A stretch of 64,000 nucleotides of DNA, taken from NCBI GenBank assembly GCA_019930625.1, contig CP082844.1:558001-622000 (forward strand). Direction: 5' to 3'. The notes under the pieces are model-generated. The model had not been told where the DNA came from. It ran no database searches and saw only the letters and a program-made list of their open reading frames with translations. This DNA comes from Nocardia asteroides (lineage in GTDB: Bacteria > Actinomycetota > Actinomycetes > Mycobacteriales > Mycobacteriaceae). The translations under genes were made by a program, and so were the position numbers. Every line of letters starts with the position of its first letter. Position 1 is the stretch's first letter. This document shows, piece after piece, positions 60,003 through 64,000 of this stretch.

Positions 60003-61193
60003 CTACGCGACCCGTGCCGCCGCGTCGTCGCGCTGAGCCTGCAGCAGCGCCGGCCTGTGCTTGCCGTCCTTGGGCCAGGAGTGCGAGCCGGGTTTGTGCG
60101 CTTCCTCCACCAAATGTTTGACGCTGGCGGCGCAGGAGAATTCCTTGAGCTTCTTGCCCACGGGTCCGGTGAAGTAGAGCCGGATCGCGGTGTCGTCCTT
60201 GTGGGCGAGCTGGAAGATCCCGGCGCGGCGGCCGAAGCTGATGCACATGGCGGGAAACGACAGATCGACCGGCTCCGGCTGCTCACCGGCGATCCGGTGC
60301 AGCACCGTGTCGGCGGCGTGGGCGCCCAGGCATCCCGCGGCGTAGGCGCTCATCCGGAACGGCAGATCCGACGGCGCCGCCGAATCGCCCGCCGCGACGA
60401 TGCGCTCGTCATCGACGCTGGTCAGCGTCTCATCGGTGAGCAGCCGCCCGGCGGTGTCGGTGCTCAGCCCGCTGCGGGCGGCCAGATCAGGCACGCCGAA
60501 GCCAGCCGTCCATATGGTGACCTGACTGTTCAGCGTGCGGCCACCGCTGAGTCGTACGGACTCCGGGGTCACCTCCGTGACCGACGCGTCGGGGCCTTCC
60601 AGCACGCTGACGCCCAGCTTGGCGAGGTACTTGTGGGCGGTGCGCCGGGCCTTCGGATGCAGGTACGGACCGAGCACCCCGCCACAGACCAACGTGACCC
60701 CGCGGCCCTGCTCCGCCAGCTCCGCGGCGGTCTCGATACCGGTCGGACCACCCCCTACGACCGTCACCGCCGCCGTGATCGGCGTGTCGAACAGCACCGA
60801 CCGCAACCGCTGAGCCGCCTCCAAGGTGGCGATCGGGTAGGCGAACTGCGCCGCGCCGGGCACCCGCGGGCCCGCGCTGCCGCTGCCCACCGCGTAGATC
60901 AGGTAGTCGTAGCCGAGCTCGCCACCCTCGGCCAGCGTCACCCTCCGCCCGGCCGCGTCGATCCCGGTCACGTTGTCCACGACCAGCCGGATGCCCTCGG
61001 CCAGCACTTCTCGAAAGTCGACGACCGCGTCGTGGGTTCCGCCCACCAACTGGTGCAGCCGCAACCGCGGAACGAACGCCTGGCGCGGATTGACCACCGT
61101 CACCGCCACGTCCGAACGCTGGGTCAAGCGGTTGGCCGCCATCACACCGGCATATCCCCCGCCGACCACGACCACTTCGGTCTTCTCGCTCAT
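60003..61193 (-). CDS. NAD(P)/FAD-dependent oxidoreductase (NDH-2-like)
   Basis: ATG 61193 has GAAGGAGA upstream. The 396-residue protein has the FAD-binding VVVVGGGYAGVMAANRL near 7-23, the NAD-binding VTVVGGGPTGIETAAELAEQG near 155, and TWTAGF-like IWTAGFGVPDLA followed by ERIVAAGDSAAP near 285. It is a pyridine nucleotide-disulfide class quinone or ferredoxin reductase-like enzyme. It sits upstream of the ECF41 sigma gene, as ECF41-linked oxidoreductases do, and has a CRP-like site before it. Confidence 0.9.
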   Translation of the reverse strand: MSEKTEVVVVGGGYAGVMAANRLTQRSDVAVTVVNPRQAFVPRLRLHQLVGGTHDAVVDFREVLAEGIRLVVDNVTGIDAAGRRVTLAEGGELGYDYLIYAVGSGSAGPRVPGAAQFAYPIATLEAAQRLRSVLFDTPITAAVTVVGGGPTGIETAAELAEQGRGVTLVCGGVLGPYLHPKARRTAHKYLAKLGVSVLEGPDASVTEVTPESVRLSGGRTLNSQVTIWTAGFGVPDLAARSGLSTDTAGRLLTDETLTSVDDERIVAAGDSAAPSDLPFRMSAYAAGCLGAHAADTVLHRIAGEQPEPVDLSFPAMCISFGRRAGIFQLAHKDDTAIRLYFTGPVGKKLKEFSCAASVKHLVEEAHKPGSHSWPKDGKHRPALLQAQRDDAAARVA

Positions 61194-61257
61194 GGTGTCT
61201 CCTTCGCTCCGACAGGCTCGAGCACAAGACACCGCGGGGACGAACATCCTGACACGA

Positions 61258-61273
61258 TGTGATGTAGATCACC
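61258..61273 (-). promoter_or_regulatory. CRP-type site upstream of the FAD oxidoreductase
   Basis: TGTGA-TGTAGA-TCACC matches TGTGA-N6-TCACA at 9 of 10 positions and lies 65-80 bp before the start codon. Confidence 0.55.
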
Positions 61274-61425
61274 ATTCGATCCGTCCGGCCGGACCGCTCG
61301 AACCGGGCGAGCGGTTCGCGCGCGAACTCGGCACGAGCGACCGGACGGCGGCGAACGGTGTCGCCTACGCGGACGACCACGTTGACGGAGCCCCGCCCAA
61401 GCGGGTCTCCCGCATCCTGGACCGC

Positions 61426-61941
61426 TCAGCCCAGCAGCTTGGTGCGCAGGGCGTCGTCCTTTTCCAGGACCATCTGTTCGAGCCCGGCCTGGAACTGTTC
61501 CATGCGGGTGCGCAGGGCGGGGTCGTGGGCGGCGAGGATGCGGGCGGCGAGCAGGCCCGCGTTGCGGGCGCCGCCGATGGAGACGGTGGCGACGGGCACG
61601 CCCGCGGGCATCTGGACGATGGACAGCAGCGAGTCCATGCCGTCGAGGTACTTGAGCGGGACCGGCACGCCGATCACCGGGAGCGGGGTGGCGGAGGCGA
61701 CCATGCCGGGGAGGTGGGCGGCGCCGCCCGCACCGGCGATGATGACCTTCAACCCGCGGCCGGCGGCATCACGCGCGTAGTCGAGCATGCGCTGCGGGGT
61801 GCGATGCGCCGAGACGACGCCCACTTCGAAGCGAATCCCGAACTCCGCCAGCGCTTCCGCGGCGGCCTCCATGGTCGGCCAGTCCGAGTCGCTGCCCATG
61901 ATCAGGCCGACCGCCGGGGTCATGGCCACTGCTTCACTCAT
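61426..61941 (-). CDS. purE: 5-(carboxyamino)imidazole ribonucleotide mutase
   Basis: The 171-residue protein has [25 protein letters not shown] near 12, [11 protein letters not shown] near 42, [27 protein letters not shown] near 68 and [26 protein letters not shown] near 112, the class I PurE active-site set. It converts N5-CAIR to CAIR in purine synthesis, acting right after PurK. Overlaps the purK stop by 8 bp. Confidence 0.97.
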   Translation of the reverse strand: MSEAVAMTPAVGLIMGSDSDWPTMEAAAEALAEFGIRFEVGVVSAHRTPQRMLDYARDAAGRGLKVIIAGAGGAAHLPGMVASATPLPVIGVPVPLKYLDGMDSLLSIVQMPAGVPVATVSIGGARNAGLLAARILAAHDPALRTRMEQFQAGLEQMVLEKDDALRTKLLG

Positions 61942-63154
61942 GCGGATCCCATCCGTCGGTCCAAACCGCGTGCGACATCCAGTGCGCCGCCCGCTCCGCC
62001 TTCTCCCGGACCTCGGCCACGTCGTCGCCGAGGATGTTGATGTGCCCGATCTTGCGGTCGGGGCGCTCGCCCTTGCCGTACAGGTGCACTTTCGCCTCGG
62101 GGAGCCTGGCGAACAGGTGGTGCAGCCGCTCGTCCATCGACATCGCGGGAGCCTGCGGCGCGCCGAGGATGTTCGCCATCACGGTCACCGGGGCCAGCGG
62201 CGAGGTGTCGCCGAGCGGGTAATCGAGCACGGCCCGCAGATGCTGCTCGAACTGCCCGGTGCGAGCGCCGTCCATCCCCCAGTGCCCGGAGTTGTGCGGG
62301 CGCATCGCCAGCTCGTTCACCAGCAACTTCCCGTCCGTGGTCTCGAACAGCTCCACCGCCATGACGCCGACGACGCCGAGTTCACCGGCGAGGTTCAACG
62401 CCATGGTCTCCGCCGCGGCGGCCGTATCCTCCGGCAGGCCGGGGGCCGGCGCGATGACGACCGCGCACTGGCCCTTGCGCTGCACGGTCTCCACCACCGG
62501 CCAGGTCGCCGCCTGCCCGAACGGCGAGCGGGCCACCATCGCCGACAGCTCGCGTGCCAGGTCGATCTTCGCCTCGGCGAGCAACTGGACGCCGTGCGCC
62601 AGCTGATCGGTGACGATCTGTTCGGCCGCGCCGGCGGATTCCGGCATCCAGACGCCGCGGCCGTCGTAACCACCGCGCACCGCCTTCAGCACGATCCGCC
62701 AGCCGTGCTCGTCACCGAACCGCACGGCGTCGTCCACCGAGGTCACCGGCGTGAACGCGGGCACGGGCAGCCCGAGTCCGCTCAGTTTGGTGCGCATGGC
62801 CAGCTTGTCCTGCGCGTAGACCAGCGCCTGTGGGGGCGGCTGCACGTTGACACCCTCGGCGACCAGCGCCTCCAAGTGCTCGGTCGGCACGTGCTCGTGG
62901 TCGAAGGTCAGCGCGTGCGAGCCGACCGCCGCCTTGCGCAGGGCGGTCAGGTCGGTGTGGCTGCCGAGCACCACCTCCGGGCTCACCTGTGCGGCCGGGT
63001 CCTCGGGGTTCTCCGCGAGCACGCGCAGCCGCTGACCCAGCGCGATCGCCGCCTGGTGGGTCATGCGCGCCAACTGGCCGCCACCGATCATGGTGACGGT
63101 GGGCATTGCCGATGGATCGAAGGAACGTGCGCTCACGTCGGACAATATTGTCAT
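61934..63154 (-). CDS. purK: 5-(carboxyamino)imidazole ribonucleotide synthase
   Basis: ATG 63154 gives 406 residues; a later ATG at 63106 is possible. [23 protein letters not shown] opens the ATP-grasp fold. [16 protein letters not shown] near 83, [17 protein letters not shown] near 145 and [40 protein letters not shown] near 280-320 are PurK hallmarks. It makes N5-CAIR from AIR, bicarbonate and ATP. First gene of the purK-purE operon, divergent from gtrA. Confidence 0.97.
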   Translation of the reverse strand: MTILSDVSARSFDPSAMPTVTMIGGGQLARMTHQAAIALGQRLRVLAENPEDPAAQVSPEVVLGSHTDLTALRKAAVGSHALTFDHEHVPTEHLEALVAEGVNVQPPPQALVYAQDKLAMRTKLSGLGLPVPAFTPVTSVDDAVRFGDEHGWRIVLKAVRGGYDGRGVWMPESAGAAEQIVTDQLAHGVQLLAEAKIDLARELSAMVARSPFGQAATWPVVETVQRKGQCAVVIAPAPGLPEDTAAAAETMALNLAGELGVVGVMAVELFETTDGKLLVNELAMRPHNSGHWGMDGARTGQFEQHLRAVLDYPLGDTSPLAPVTVMANILGAPQAPAMSMDERLHHLFARLPEAKVHLYGKGERPDRKIGHINILGDDVAEVREKAERAAHWMSHAVWTDGWDPHE

Positions 63155-63193
63155 GTCCGGCGCAAATGATGGGTACCGGTACACTCCGGTCTT

Positions 63194-63733
63194 GTGTCAT
63201 TCGTCGACGACGTGGTCAGCGTCCTCCCCAAGCCGCTGCAAGATATCGCGTACCGGCATCGGGAACTGATCAAGTTCGCGATCGTCGGCGCCACCACGTT
63301 CGTGATCGACAGCGGCATCTTCTACGCGCTGAAGTGGACGGTGCTCGCGGAGAAACCGGTGACGGCCAAGATCATCTCCGGCGTCATCGCCGTGATCGCG
63401 TCCTACATCCTGAATCGGGAATGGTCGTTCAAGCACCGCGGCGGGCGGGAACGTCATCACGAAGCGCTGCTGTTCTTCGGCGTCAGCGGCGTCGGCGTCG
63501 TCCTGGCCTTCACGCCGTTGTGGATCTCCAGCTACATCTTCGACCTACGCCAGCCCAACGTGAGCTTCACGGTCGAGAACATCGCCGACTTCATCAGCGC
63601 GTTCATCATCGGCAATCTGCTGCAGATGGCGTTCCGTTTCTGGGCGATGCGCCGCTGGGTCTTCCCGGACGAAATGCGCGAATTGGAAGCGGAATTCGTG
63701 GACTTGGTGGAAGAGGAACTCGGCCGCAGCTGA
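63194..63733 (+). CDS. GtrA-family membrane protein
   Basis: GTG 63194 gives 179 residues with four helices. LIKFAIVGATTFVIDSGIFYALK is helix 1, and SYILNREWSFKHRGGRERHHEALLFF near 75-100 is the GtrA core. TACACT at 63179-63184 looks like a -10 hexamer only 9 bp before the GTG, so the mRNA may be leaderless. The position next to purK matches M. tuberculosis Rv3277. Likely acts on polyprenyl-linked sugars for the envelope. Confidence 0.92.
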   Translation: MSFVDDVVSVLPKPLQDIAYRHRELIKFAIVGATTFVIDSGIFYALKWTVLAEKPVTAKIISGVIAVIASYILNREWSFKHRGGRERHHEALLFFGVSGVGVVLAFTPLWISSYIFDLRQPNVSFTVENIADFISAFIIGNLLQMAFRFWAMRRWVFPDEMRELEAEFVDLVEEELGRS

Positions 63734-63734
63734 G

Positions 63735-64000
63735 TCACCGCGGTTCGGGCACCGCCGCGTTCGGCGAACGCCCCTTCGAGGACCCGAGGAACACCGCGAA
63801 CAGCGCGGGCCTGCGCCGCTGCAATTCCAGCCGCCCGCCGTCCGCCTCGACCAGCGCCCGCGCCAGAGCGAGCCCCACGCCGGTGGAACCGCCCGCGGAG
63901 AAGCCTCGATCGAAGATGTGCGGCGCGAGTTCGTCACGCACTCCCTGCCCCTCGTCGGCGACCTCGACGCACACCAGCGGCTCCCGGTCGGCGCCCGGCC
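63735..64000 (-). CDS. Sensor histidine kinase, C-terminal fragment
   Basis: The frame is open from the window edge to the stop at 63735 and encodes the end of a HATPase domain: LVCVEVADEGQGVRDELAPHIFDRGFSAGGSTGVGLALARALVEADGG, with the N-side VADEGQGV and G2 box STGVGLALAR of two-component kinases. About 88 residues are visible. The sensor part and any response regulator lie outside. Confidence 0.88.
   Translation of the reverse strand, partial: PGADREPLVCVEVADEGQGVRDELAPHIFDRGFSAGGSTGVGLALARALVEADGGRLELQRRRPALFAVFLGSSKGRSPNAAVPEPR

Overview
The window is high-GC actinobacterial chromosome, most likely from a Nocardia or close mycolate-containing relative. The support is a FadE25-type acyl-CoA dehydrogenase near purE, purK and a GtrA-like gene (the order known around M. 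tuberculosis Rv3274c-Rv3277), a mycothiol-dependent isomerase-type protein, an LppU-like protein, an ECF41 sigma factor, a DUF397/XRE pair, and frequent GTG starts with ATGA couplings. Genus-level naming is inference.

Layout. 1-5.2 kb: a truncated membrane protein, an L,D-transpeptidase-like protein, a zincin-type toxin candidate with a coupled possible immunity gene, two unknown genes, and a SnoaL-like gene behind a striking palindrome. 5.4-11.1 kb: a proline-rich membrane protein, a Tat-exported phosphoesterase, and an fbpABC-type ferric iron ABC transporter with a possible IdeR box. 11.2-13.2 kb: a decayed duplicate of the fbpC 3' end, tRNA-Cys(GCA), a MarR regulator and an Hsp70-like protein. 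13.2-18.9 kb: a complete valine-degradation operon on the minus strand (mmsA, acyl-CoA dehydrogenase, a repeat-built small ORF, 3-hydroxyisobutyryl-CoA hydrolase, mmsB, enoyl-CoA hydratase). 19-26 kb: a DUF2157 protein, the B12-dependent fused isobutyryl-CoA mutase IcmF, an amidohydrolase, a DUF3224 protein and a BtuF-like protein without a signal peptide. 26-34 kb: SWIM protein and SNF2 helicase pair, two small coupled genes, a sulfurtransferase, a BenE-type transporter and an SDR. 34-38 kb: an Lrp/AsnC regulator divergent from branched-chain keto-acid dehydrogenase genes (bkdABC). 38-47.5 kb: thioesterase, a second tandem repeat array, AraC regulator, NAD(P)-binding protein, MFS transporter, LppU-like protein, AAA ATPase, and the pntA1-pntA2-pntB transhydrogenase operon. 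47.8-52.2 kb: HIT, mycothiol-isomerase-like, peptidase S51-like, GtrA, FAD-linked oxidase, GNAT. 52.3-55.5 kb: an accessory-looking block (DUF397/XRE, unknown genes, a small secreted protein, YefM-YoeB toxin-antitoxin). 55.7-64 kb: fadE25, TetR, membrane protein, ECF41 sigma factor, FAD oxidoreductase, purE, purK, GtrA, and the end of a histidine kinase.

How the genes work together. Much of the window serves branched-chain acyl catabolism. BkdABC would make isobutyryl-CoA from the valine keto acid. The mmsA operon takes it to propionyl-CoA. IcmF interconverts isobutyryl-CoA and butyryl-CoA. mmsA and icmF share a promoter-proximal motif, and icmF also has a CRP-like site at the spacing of an activated promoter.

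Most unusual signal. Two tandem arrays 22 kb apart (75-bp units at 16.0-16.3 kb, 74-bp units at 38.65-38.88 kb) are built from one hairpin element. Each hairpin has a 10-bp stem with a 10-nt loop whose sequence differs between arrays while pairing is kept, flanked by invariant GGGCCCC and GGTCAGGCCCGGAGG blocks. In the first array the repeats also form a translationally coupled ORF of three 25-residue units between two valine-degradation genes. All functional statements are read from sequence and family knowledge; no searches were run.
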